A DNA stretch of 64,000 nt from an uncultured Porphyromonadaceae bacterium (GCA_947177185.1 CAMWTJ010000007.1:1-64000); one strand, 5' to 3'; counted from the first letter of the stretch, positions 42,501 through 51,095 are shown. Notes: a model not told the origin generated them from the letters alone. Numbers and translations are program-made.

Positions 42501-43342
42501 AACTTGTTTATGCTTTCGCGGTGGGCCTGGCGCAAGTAAGCGGCATGGCGCGCGCGCACGGTTTCTTTAGTGGCCGGCGTGAAATAAGTGTCGGCAAATT
42601 TTTCGTAAATATATTCTATCGCCGTGTCCGACGGATGCTTCAGGTCGGCAGCATAGTAGCGGTAGTCGCGAAGATCGTCGCACACGATCTCGTAGGCCGG
42701 AAAATACTCAGCGCCCAGGCTGTCTACTGCAAGCAGAAGAGTGGCTTTGCTTAGATTGTTGGCATGCAGACCGTCGGCCACGTGCCGCACGGGACTCACT
42801 GTAAGCACCGTGCGCTTGCCCATCGCTCCGAGCCGCCGCAGAACGCCGTCCAGCAGCGCACACGTCTGTGCGGTGTCCAGGCGCGTGCGTTCGAAATCTG
42901 CCGCCGGCAGTTTATGGCAGTTGGCCACCACATGTCCGTTTTCCCGCAGCCGGTATATATAGGCAGTGCCAAGCGTGAGAAACACCACGTCGGCATCTCT
43001 CAGCGCGCTTGCGAGTCTGTCGAGCCCGACGTTGGCGGCTTCCAGCAGCTTGTCGGCATCGGCCGACGCATAGCGGGCAGCTCCGTCGAGCAGATGGTAG
43101 ATGCCGTCGCGGAGGGTGAGGTCCGACATGGCGTACGGCATGCCGTCGAGGGCGCGTTCAAGTGCAGTGGCCAGCGATGCCGGGTTGAAAAGCGGTCCCA
43201 AAGGATTGCGCGTCACGACAAAGCCGCAGCGCTCGAGGCGTTCGCCCATGTTGTCGGCGAAACAAGATCCGAGCAGTACTATCCGGGCGTCGGCGTCAAT
43301 GGGTGCCGTGCGCAGCGGTTCGATTTCGGTGCGGAATTTCAT
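42497..43342 (-). CDS. GSCFA-domain protein (GDSL/SGNH-like)
   Basis: IVLLGSCFADNMGERLERCGF contains the GSCFA motif; VFLTLGTAYIYR, TVSPVRH. Confidence 0.93.
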   Translation of the reverse strand: MKFRTEIEPLRTAPIDADARIVLLGSCFADNMGERLERCGFVVTRNPLGPLFNPASLATALERALDGMPYAMSDLTLRDGIYHLLDGAARYASADADKLLEAANVGLDRLASALRDADVVFLTLGTAYIYRLRENGHVVANCHKLPAADFERTRLDTAQTCALLDGVLRRLGAMGKRTVLTVSPVRHVADGLHANNLSKATLLLAVDSLGAEYFPAYEIVCDDLRDYRYYAADLKHPSDTAIEYIYEKFADTYFTPATKETVRARHAAYLRQAHRESINKL

Positions 43343-45309
43343 CAGTATATGCCGTAGTCAATGGAGAGCACTTGAAACTCTGTGCGTCGGTTTATCTGGT
43401 CGGCCACTTCCTGGTCTGCTTCCGGGAGTGCGAGTATATATTCTTCGGTGAGCACGTCGCCTTCCTTGAACTGGGGGTATTCGCGCGCGAGTTTCTTCGT
43501 TATGGTCTTCGGGCGTGACTCGCCGTAGCCCTGCGACTGCAGGCGGTCGGGCGCTATGCCGGCCGCTATAAGGTAGTCTATCACAGAGCGCGCGCGTCGG
43601 CCGCTGAGGTTTATGTTGTACTCGTCGGTGCCGTGGCGGTCGGTGTGCGAGGCCATTTCTATCGTCACATTGGGATTGTCGCGCAGCACCTGTGCCATTT
43701 CGTCGAGCGCCGCCGTGCTTTCGGGACGCAGCGTAGCGCGGTCGAAATCATAGAATATGTTGTCTATGACCACCGGCTTGGTGATTGAGGCAAGGATAAA
43801 GTCCACATCGTATGTGGCGTCTTCCTCGGCAGTGTCGCTCGTGAACTCCTGCTTGGCGTTGAGGTAGCCCTTGGCGCCGGCGAGCATCACGTAGCTCACG
43901 CCGCGCTGCAGCGGAAACGAGAACGAACCGTCGGGCCTGGCCATCTGCTTCTGATTGCTGCCGTCGGTACCCACGATGCGTATCACGGCGTTCGGCACAG
44001 GTTCTTCGTCGCGGTCCAGCACCCAGCCCTGAATATTGATTTTAAGGTCGGGGAGCTCAAAGGAATATATGTGGTCGTAGCCGCGTCCGTCGCCACGGTT
44101 GCTGCTGAAAAAACCGTTTTCGCCTTCTGTGAACGTGATGCCGAAATCGTCGCCCGCGGAATTCACGGGTTTGCCCATATTCTCCACTTTCCAGCCGCCT
44201 GATGGCATAAGCTCGGCGCGGAACAGGTCGAGGCCGCCGAATCCGGGATGGCCGTCGCTGGCGAAATAAAGCACCGAATCGCTGCGCACGTATGGGAAAG
44301 ATTCGTTGCCCGGAGTGTTTATCCACTCTCCGAGGTTTTCGAGCGAGCCCTGACGTTCGTTCAGATTAATTCGCCAGATGTCAAGCCCGCCGCTTCCGCC
44401 GGGCATGTCGCTTGTAAAATATAGCCAGCGTCCGTCGGGCGATACGGCAGGGTGGCCGTAGCTGCTGAGCGTATCGGCTGTGATTTCAAATTTCACCGGC
44501 GCACTCCATTTCGCATCGGAGCGCTGCGATGTGAATATTTCCACCCCGGTGGGCGAGTTGGGTTCGCGTCGCGCCTTGGTCAGATACATAGTCTGCCCGT
44601 CGGGCGAAAAGCTCACGATGCCTTCGTCGAGCTCGGTGTTCAGCTCGCCTTCTACGGCAGTGGGGCGCTGCCACTCTCCGCGCTCGTTTTTGGTCGACAC
44701 CCACACATCGCCGTTTTTCATGCCGGTGATTTCGCTTTTGCGCGTGCCGGCCGATTTTTCGCTTGTAGAGGTGAAGTACAGCTGTTCCTGCGGCTGGGTG
44801 AGGTACATGGGAGCATAGTCTGCACGCCTCGTGTTGAAGAGCCTCGGCTGCTTTACCACGTAGCGCGTAGGCTGCTTTGAGTTCAAGGCCAGCCGCGCGC
44901 CTGCCAGCCGCGCGCGGGCGTCGCTGTCGTCGGCGTGATAGCGCAGGTGCTCTTCATACAGTCGTATGGCTGCGGCGTATTTGCCGTCGGCGTGCAGCAT
45001 GCGCGCCGTGCGCATGCGCAGCGTAGAGTCGGCATAGCCGTAGCGCGCTGCGTTCTGGTAGGCTGCGGCCGCACGTGCGTATTGGTTTAGTTTCTCGCTA
45101 CATTCTCCCAGTCTGAAGGCCACCTCGCCGCGCAATTGGCGTTCCTCGCGTTTGGTCAGCTTGTTGTAGATTTTCCGATAGGTCTTCGACGCGTCGAAAT
45201 ATTCGCCGCGGGCCAGCTGTTCGTTGGCGGTCGACATTTTTGCGCCGTTGCAGCTCCCCAGCAGAAGCAATGCCGCGCACACGAAGAAAATGAAGCGTAT
45301 TCTATACAT
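43342..45309 (-). CDS. OmpA-family lipoprotein with TPR-like, PD40 and carboxypeptidase-regulatory domains (PorE-like architecture)
   Basis: Lipobox-like LLLLGSC; FSPDGQTMYLT and SPDGRWLYFTSDMPGGSGGLDIW repeats; C-terminal OmpA-like IEMASHTDRHGTDEYNINLSGRRARSVIDYL. Confidence 0.88.
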   Translation of the reverse strand: MYRIRFIFFVCAALLLLGSCNGAKMSTANEQLARGEYFDASKTYRKIYNKLTKREERQLRGEVAFRLGECSEKLNQYARAAAAYQNAARYGYADSTLRMRTARMLHADGKYAAAIRLYEEHLRYHADDSDARARLAGARLALNSKQPTRYVVKQPRLFNTRRADYAPMYLTQPQEQLYFTSTSEKSAGTRKSEITGMKNGDVWVSTKNERGEWQRPTAVEGELNTELDEGIVSFSPDGQTMYLTKARREPNSPTGVEIFTSQRSDAKWSAPVKFEITADTLSSYGHPAVSPDGRWLYFTSDMPGGSGGLDIWRINLNERQGSLENLGEWINTPGNESFPYVRSDSVLYFASDGHPGFGGLDLFRAELMPSGGWKVENMGKPVNSAGDDFGITFTEGENGFFSSNRGDGRGYDHIYSFELPDLKINIQGWVLDRDEEPVPNAVIRIVGTDGSNQKQMARPDGSFSFPLQRGVSYVMLAGAKGYLNAKQEFTSDTAEEDATYDVDFILASITKPVVIDNIFYDFDRATLRPESTAALDEMAQVLRDNPNVTIEMASHTDRHGTDEYNINLSGRRARSVIDYLIAAGIAPDRLQSQGYGESRPKTITKKLAREYPQFKEGDVLTEEYILALPEADQEVADQINRRTEFQVLSIDYGIY

Positions 45310-45336
45310 ATTATAAATAACGTCGGGCGACACGTT

Positions 45337-46107
45337 TTATTTTCCGGCTATCGACTGCAGTAGTTCGGGCTCGTTGGTGGTTATATAGTCGGCGCCTTGT
45401 TCTATGCACCACTGCATGTCGGCGGAATCGTTGACAGTCCATACGTTCACCTCAAGTCCGAGGGCTTTGGCCTGTCCGAACCACTCGGGATGTCGCTGCA
45501 TGGTGCGCAGCGAATAGTCGAGCCCGGCAGCTCCTGCGTCTTTCAGCTCTTGAGGAGTCATGTCGCCGTTGAGGTAGTAAACACGGCTTCCCGCCGGCGC
45601 CAATGCTATGAAATCGAGCATGGCTGCGCGCGAGAAGGTTATGTAGTCCGTGCGCTGCTGAAGGCCGCGTTCGCGGATCATTGCCACGCACAGTTCCACT
45701 GCCAGGCGTTCGTGGGCTCTGTCGGCATGCTCTTTAAGTTCCAGTACCAGCCTCAACCCCGGCAGCGCGGCCGCGGAGTCAAGATACGCCGCAAGGGTAG
45801 GGAGCTTCTCGCCGTTAGGAAGCGTCACCGACGTACATTCTGCCGCCGGCGCCTTTTGCATGCACACGCCGCCGAAGGTGGCGTCGTGGTTCACTACGGG
45901 CACACTGTCGGCAGAAAGCCACACGTCGAATTCCGATGCGTAGCAGCCTACGCTGTCGGCCTTGACGAGCGCGCGGATGCTGTTTTGTGCGCTTCCTTCG
46001 GTTTTCCAGTAGCCGCGATGGGCTATCGTTTTTACAGTCGGTGTGGACGCGGCGGCGGCCGAAACGGCCATAAATGCTGCAGCGGCTATTAATGCTGTTT
46101 TGTTCAT
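45337..46107 (-). CDS. Glycerophosphodiester phosphodiesterase family protein
   Basis: Signal peptide; IAHRGYWKTEGSAQNSIRAL...EFDVWLSADSVPVVNHDATF. Confidence 0.92.
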   Translation of the reverse strand: MNKTALIAAAAFMAVSAAAASTPTVKTIAHRGYWKTEGSAQNSIRALVKADSVGCYASEFDVWLSADSVPVVNHDATFGGVCMQKAPAAECTSVTLPNGEKLPTLAAYLDSAAALPGLRLVLELKEHADRAHERLAVELCVAMIRERGLQQRTDYITFSRAAMLDFIALAPAGSRVYYLNGDMTPQELKDAGAAGLDYSLRTMQRHPEWFGQAKALGLEVNVWTVNDSADMQWCIEQGADYITTNEPELLQSIAGK

Positions 46108-46131
46108 ACGGGCTGTAGTGGGTTTTCGCAT

Positions 46132-46139
46132 CAAAGATA
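46132..46139 (-). promoter_or_regulatory. -7 box (TATCTTTG) for the GDPD gene
   Basis: Reverse-strand TAnnTTTG match. Confidence 0.5.
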
Positions 46140-46183
46140 CGCATAATATGCGTAGCGGGCAAGAATCATGTGCTTGCCCGTGC

Positions 46184-46214
46184 AAAAAAAGCGCCGGCTT
46201 TGTGGGCCGACGCT
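46184..46214 (-). terminator. Intrinsic terminator-like hairpin upstream of the GDPD gene
   Basis: Reverse strand AGCGTCGGCC-cacaaa-GCCGGCGCT followed by TTTTTTT. Confidence 0.6.
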
Positions 46215-46373
46215 TCTCATTCTAATCGAAAAGAAATATGCTTGACTCGAGTCGTGTGAGTGTTTTTGAAGCTTGCATATATAGGACTCGCATATGGTGC
46301 GAAGGTTTAATGCGTTTTGTGTTGTTAACCTATTTTTGCAAAATAATACAATTGTGTAATAAAATGTTAAATA

Positions 46374-46398
46374 TAGTACTATGTATTGCATAGTACTA
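46374..46398. promoter_or_regulatory. Candidate PadR operator
   Basis: Perfect inverted repeat TAGTACTATG-tattg-CATAGTACTA just upstream of a TAATTTTG -7 box (46409-46416). Confidence 0.65.
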
Positions 46399-46447
46399 TG
46401 CGATTTGCTAATTTTGCATCGTCAACACAAGCAACCGCAATTGATAA

Positions 46448-46798
46448 ATGGACATAGAAAATCTTAAGTCACAGATGCGTAAGGGCATGCTCGAATATTG
46501 CCTGCTCCTGCTGCTGAAGAACGGCGATGCCTATGCCTCGGAAATCATCAGCCGCATGAAAGAGGCACACCTGATAGTAATGGAGGGCACGCTGTATCCT
46601 TTGCTCACGCGTCTTAAAAACGACAGCTTGCTCGCATACCGCTGGCAGGAGTCGCCGTCGGGGCCGCCTCGCAAATATTACTCCCTTACGCCGCTCGGCG
46701 AGCAGCTGCTGGCGCAGCTCGACAGCGCATGGAACGATATCCGACATTCCGTATCACATCTTCAAAACATAAGTCAACAACAAAACGAGAATCAATGA
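46448..46798 (+). CDS. PadR family transcriptional regulator
   Basis: MRKGMLEYCLLLLLKNGDAYASEIISRMKEAHLIVMEGTLYPLLTRLKNDSLLAYRWQESPSGPPRKYYSLTPLG. Confidence 0.94.
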   Translation: MDIENLKSQMRKGMLEYCLLLLLKNGDAYASEIISRMKEAHLIVMEGTLYPLLTRLKNDSLLAYRWQESPSGPPRKYYSLTPLGEQLLAQLDSAWNDIRHSVSHLQNISQQQNENQ

Positions 46799-47901
46799 AA
46801 CGCACATTTCCCGCCAACATCAGCGGTAAAATCTATTATATAGACGAGGACGCATACACCTTGCTCAAGAATTATTTCACGCAGCTCCGCGAATCGTTTC
46901 CCAAAGAAGAGGGCGCGGAGATAGTATGCGATATCGAAGCACGGGTGGCCGAGATTTTCGACGACAGAATCTCCGGCGGAAGCAACGTCATAACGTTGCA
47001 GGATGTAAACAGTGTGATAGAACGCATGGGCTCTCCCGAGGATTTGAGTGGCGAAACCGACTATCACGGCGCAACTGACGGTGCGGAGGCCCCGGAGGGC
47101 AGCGATAAGCCATTGATCAGCATCAACCTGCCGCAAAAGAAACGCCTCTATCGCGATTTGCGCGACAAGGTGTTCGGCGGTGTGGTGAGCGGCCTGGCCA
47201 ACTATCTCGGATGGAGCTGCAATGTGATGCGTCTGCTGCTCGTCGTGCTTGCTCTGTGTTCCTACGTATGGCCGTGGGTAGCGGTCTATCTTGTGGCGTG
47301 GATGATAATTCCTCCGGCCGACACCTCGCGGCGCATCCTTGAGATGATGGGGCGTCCCGTAACGGTAGACAGCGTGGGTCGCACCGTGCTCGGCGACTCG
47401 GCCACTCCTCCGCCCTTCGATGGCGACTATCCTGTGCGCGTGTCCGACGGCAACGGCTTTTGGCGTTTCGTTTCGAAATGCTTCAGCGTGTTCGGCAAGT
47501 GCCTGATGATACTGCTGCTTGTTGCGGCGTGTGCGGTCGGCATCACAGCCGTGGTATTCTTGATTTGCGCTGTGGCTGCGCTTGTGCTCGGGGCGTGCTA
47601 CCACAATTTCGAGCTTGCGGCCGGGCTGGGGCTGTCGACCATACCGCTTAAATTCAACTATCAGGTGTGGGCCATGATACTCAGCGCCCTTACAGCGTTT
47701 ATTCCATGCGTGGGACTCGTATGGGCAGCCTGCTGCGTGCTGTTCAACAAGCGTGGCGCTTCCACCGTCGTGATAGTGTCGGCATTGATTCTTGAGGTTC
47801 TGCTTATTGCCGGACTTGTCATACTGTTCAATCTGATTAATGCCCAGACGTTCTGCTGCATCTTCGCTCCGGCGTTTGCGGCTGCCGTTCCGATGGTCTG
47901 A
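46795..47901 (+). CDS. PspC-domain membrane protein
   Basis: KKRLYRDLRDKVFGGVVSGLANYLGWSCNVMRLLLVVLALCS...VAWMIIP; ATGA overlap with padR. Confidence 0.9.
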   Translation: MKRTFPANISGKIYYIDEDAYTLLKNYFTQLRESFPKEEGAEIVCDIEARVAEIFDDRISGGSNVITLQDVNSVIERMGSPEDLSGETDYHGATDGAEAPEGSDKPLISINLPQKKRLYRDLRDKVFGGVVSGLANYLGWSCNVMRLLLVVLALCSYVWPWVAVYLVAWMIIPPADTSRRILEMMGRPVTVDSVGRTVLGDSATPPPFDGDYPVRVSDGNGFWRFVSKCFSVFGKCLMILLLVAACAVGITAVVFLICAVAALVLGACYHNFELAAGLGLSTIPLKFNYQVWAMILSALTAFIPCVGLVWAACCVLFNKRGASTVVIVSALILEVLLIAGLVILFNLINAQTFCCIFAPAFAAAVPMV

Positions 47902-47918
47902 GCATGCTCCAAGACACT

Positions 47919-47954
47919 CGAAGGGGGCGGCGCACTGCTGCGCCGCCCCTTTCG
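47919..47954 (+). terminator. Strong GC-rich hairpin downstream of padR-pspC
   Basis: CGAAGGGGGCGGCGCA-ctgc-TGCGCCGCCCCTTTCG. Confidence 0.65.
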
Positions 47955-48038
47955 ATATTTCTTCGGCAGGGCCGAAGCGTTTAGCAAATGCTAAAACGAT
48001 GTCCGTTTTGACCGCTTTCCGTAGCGCAACGGAGAAGG

Positions 48039-48120
48039 AACTTGACGGCTCGATACTCGAACTCTGAAATTGTATCTCCCTGCGATACAATTCTTACCGA
48101 AATTGGTACAACGTCAAGTT
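48039..48120. repeat. Nested inverted repeat
   Basis: Outer AACTTGACG (48039-48047)/CGTCAAGTT (48112-48120); inner AATTGTATC (48068-48076)/GATACAATT (48084-48092) with 7-nt spacer. Confidence 0.8.
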
Positions 48121-48145
48121 GCTTTCCTCCGGCGAGTGCCGCAAG

Positions 48146-48160
48146 ATTCGCGACTGCTGC
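48146..48160 (+). repeat. Direct repeat, left copy
   Basis: ATTCGCGACTGCTGC, identical to 50878-50892. Confidence 0.85.
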
Positions 48161-48228
48161 CGTGACTGCCGCTGACTCTACATACGAATTTTGATGGCTG
48201 TAAATTTCGCCGCCTCACTTAATTTTAT

Positions 48229-48236
48229 TAACTTTG
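48229..48236 (+). promoter_or_regulatory. -7 box (TAACTTTG) for the RM gene
   Basis: TAnnTTTG match. Confidence 0.5.
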
Positions 48237-48329
48237 CAGTAGAAAAAATCTGTAAATGACCGTACAATAGCAAATAAATACGGCGAGAACCGACAAAACT
48301 TTGGGAACTTCCGCGTAATCATACAGGCT

Positions 48330-50732
48330 TTGGTCAGCCTTCAGGTGCTACTCGGAGGTTTGCATTTTTTTATGGCAGCAAAAAAATCAAAATATAGCAT
48401 AAAGTTTCCTTTAGAAGCCTATACCCGTACTAAAATTGAGGACAGATTAAGGTCTCTTGATTTTAATATGGACGAAATGGACGCTAAATGCAACATTTTT
48501 AGGGAGCGTGCTAAATTTACATATCAAGATGATCTTCTTAACGGCAAAAATCCAGATTTTTTGGTTTATGAATCCGGCACAAGTCGTATTTTAGCTGTTA
48601 TTGAAGCTAAACGACCTTCTGTTTCTTTGGATAATGCCATTTCACAAGCGATTGAATATTATGCTAATCCTCTTAATATTCCGATTGTTTTTGTATATAA
48701 CTCTGGAGCTTTTTATGCTTGCACAAGAGATAGAGGCACCATTAAAATCGATAATATCGAACTAAATGATTTTGTAGACGAAAAAACTTTAATTCAATTA
48801 ATTGAGGGCGATTTTGACATCGAAAGCGTTCCATCAGGTTTTTCAATCTCTCGTTCTGAACTTATTTCCAAATTCAAAAAAGCAAACACGCTTTTACGTA
48901 AAGCCGGTCTGCGAGATGGATATGAGCGTTTTTCTGTATTCTCCGACTTGATGTTCCTTAAACTCAAGAACGATTTTGATGATATTGGTGAGACCTCATC
49001 TTCAATTGATAAAATCTGTAACTGGAGGAAACTGATAGAAAAAACGCCAATTGTAATGGGCGCTGAAAACTTTCATATTGAAGATTCGGAAGTACAAACA
49101 TATCTCGAAGATACTATTAAAAAGAAACTCCGTGAAGTTTATGGTGATGTCTTTGAATCCTCCCTTAACATCAAAGACGAAAATATTCTAATTCAGTTAA
49201 TTGAACTTATTGAAAGTATTCCATTTAAAGATGTTGATTCTGATGTTAAGGGCGATGCTTTTGAGTTCTTCCTAAGGAATGTTACAAATGGTAACAAGGA
49301 CCTGGGTGAGTACTATACTCCTCGCCATATAGTTAAAATGATAATTAAACTTATCAACCCTGTATATGGCGAAAAAATATATGACCCGTGTTGTGGCACT
49401 GGTGGATTCCTTTTGGAGTGTTTTAAACATCTACGCACTAATACTGACATAACAATATATCCAGAAGATTCTCAGGAAGTTGTTGCAGAAAAAAAAGAAA
49501 AAAAAAGAGTTATTCGCGAAGAATCTATATTCGGTCGTGAAATTACCTCTACTGCTCGTATTGCCAAAATGAATATGATTCTTTTTGGCGACGGACATAC
49601 TCATATAAGACAAATGGATAGTCTTACTGAAGTTGTCAACGAAAAATACGATATTGTCGTTTCTAATATTCCATATTCTCAAAATAAATTAGAGAATGGT
49701 GCATTATACGACTTTCCTACAGATAAAGGGGATAGTTTGTTCATGCAACATATTTGGAAAGCTGTAAAAAAAGGAGGCAGAATGGCAGTTGTCGTTCCTG
49801 ACCCATTTTTATATGGTGATGATACTTACGATATAAGGAAAAGAATTGTAGCTGAAAGCTCTCGTTTAATTGTTGTTTCTCTACCACGTGGTGTTTTTAA
49901 TCCGTACACTCCAACAAAAACGAGCGTTTTGATTGCTTGGAAAAAAACAAACAATAGAGAGGTACTTACCGATATTTCTATGTATATCATACGAAATGAT
50001 GGCTTTGAGCTCGGCGCTCGTAGACGTCCTCTTGCTGGTCAATCAGATTGCAATAAGTTTTTAATGGAATATAATCTTGATAAGAACCTACGTAATTTTT
50101 CAGCTCCCAACTCTTTAGATGTGGTGTTAGATGATGTAATTAAACGTGACTACAATTTATTCCCGTTTAATTATATGGAACATTTACCCATTTCTTCATC
50201 TGCACTTTCCCCTATAGGAAAGTACATTAAAGAGAGAAAAGAAAAGTTTAATATAGATTTCTTTGATAATGTTGATCAGGAATGTGTTATTTTATCTGTA
50301 ACTCAAAATGGCATATATTCAGGAGATTTCATTTCTGCATCTGAACTTAATGAATTGAACCAAAAATATAAACGTGTCTATCCTGGGGATTTTTGCTATA
50401 ATCCTCACCGAATTAATGTAGGTAGTATTGGTATTGTACCTAATATTGCAGAGTATATGTTTGTTTCTAATATATACCCGGTATTTCATATTAATAATCA
50501 AAATGAATTACCTAATTACTATCTACTTAAACTGCTTAAGTGTCAGGAATATAGAACTATTATTAATGACTATTGTTTAGGTGGCGCTCGTGCTGATTTG
50601 AAACTAGATTGGCTTTCAAAAATTAAAGTTGAACTTCCTTCTACTGAAACGATTGAAACGACTACTGACCTTTCAGATAAGTTAGATCGAGCTTATAATG
50701 AGTATATGCGACTGCTCAAACAACTTTCATAG
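48330..50732 (+). CDS. Single-chain restriction-modification protein: HsdR_N-like nuclease + N6-adenine methyltransferase + one HsdS-like target-recognition domain
   Basis: 800 aa; PDFLVYESGTSRILAVIEAKRP (PD-ExK), GDAFEFFLRNVTNGNKDLGEYYTPRHIVKMI, DPCCGTGGF (SAM motif I), SNIPYSQ (motif IV position), HsdS-like C-terminus. Start may be ATG 48372. Distinctly AT-rich. Confidence 0.88.
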   Translation: MVSLQVLLGGLHFFMAAKKSKYSIKFPLEAYTRTKIEDRLRSLDFNMDEMDAKCNIFRERAKFTYQDDLLNGKNPDFLVYESGTSRILAVIEAKRPSVSLDNAISQAIEYYANPLNIPIVFVYNSGAFYACTRDRGTIKIDNIELNDFVDEKTLIQLIEGDFDIESVPSGFSISRSELISKFKKANTLLRKAGLRDGYERFSVFSDLMFLKLKNDFDDIGETSSSIDKICNWRKLIEKTPIVMGAENFHIEDSEVQTYLEDTIKKKLREVYGDVFESSLNIKDENILIQLIELIESIPFKDVDSDVKGDAFEFFLRNVTNGNKDLGEYYTPRHIVKMIIKLINPVYGEKIYDPCCGTGGFLLECFKHLRTNTDITIYPEDSQEVVAEKKEKKRVIREESIFGREITSTARIAKMNMILFGDGHTHIRQMDSLTEVVNEKYDIVVSNIPYSQNKLENGALYDFPTDKGDSLFMQHIWKAVKKGGRMAVVVPDPFLYGDDTYDIRKRIVAESSRLIVVSLPRGVFNPYTPTKTSVLIAWKKTNNREVLTDISMYIIRNDGFELGARRRPLAGQSDCNKFLMEYNLDKNLRNFSAPNSLDVVLDDVIKRDYNLFPFNYMEHLPISSSALSPIGKYIKERKEKFNIDFFDNVDQECVILSVTQNGIYSGDFISASELNELNQKYKRVYPGDFCYNPHRINVGSIGIVPNIAEYMFVSNIYPVFHINNQNELPNYYLLKLLKCQEYRTIINDYCLGGARADLKLDWLSKIKVELPSTETIETTTDLSDKLDRAYNEYMRLLKQLS

Positions 50733-50877
50733 TATTAAATTTTTCCAGTAGTTTCTTTTTGAGTGTTGCGGCGCCGCCTCTGCGCTTTCGTGAATCAAAC
50801 CTATGGTCTTGATCATTCGGCTTCAATAGCATAACGCATTATTATAGACTACTATTATTTAAGTACTTACGACGGCA

Positions 50878-50892
50878 ATTCGCGACTGCTGC
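50878..50892 (+). repeat. Direct repeat, right copy
   Basis: ATTCGCGACTGCTGC, identical to 48146-48160. Confidence 0.85.
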
Positions 50893-50945
50893 ATCTTCCG
50901 TGTCAACGACTGCGAAGTGTTTGTTGATACTTTGCCGATAATATG

Positions 50946-50953
50946 TAACTTTG
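50946..50953 (+). promoter_or_regulatory. -7 box (TAACTTTG) upstream of a truncated ORF
   Basis: TAnnTTTG match 29 nt before ATG 50982. Confidence 0.45.
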
Positions 50954-50981
50954 CATAAACAAAGAAAGAAATAATTAGTTA

Positions 50982-51095
50982 ATGCAAAATACACATCATA
51001 ATAATTCGTCAATCACTCCTGAAATTGTACCTGAGAAGTTACCACGTGATTCCATTTTCGTGTTCGGTAGCAATATTCAAGGTGCTTGTTTTTGA
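50982..51095 (+). pseudogene. Truncated N-terminal fragment of a 'FVFGSN' family protein
   Basis: Own translation MQNTHHNNSSITPEIVPEKLPRDSIFVFGSNIQGACF*; stops right after the IFVFGSNxxG motif. Confidence 0.5.
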
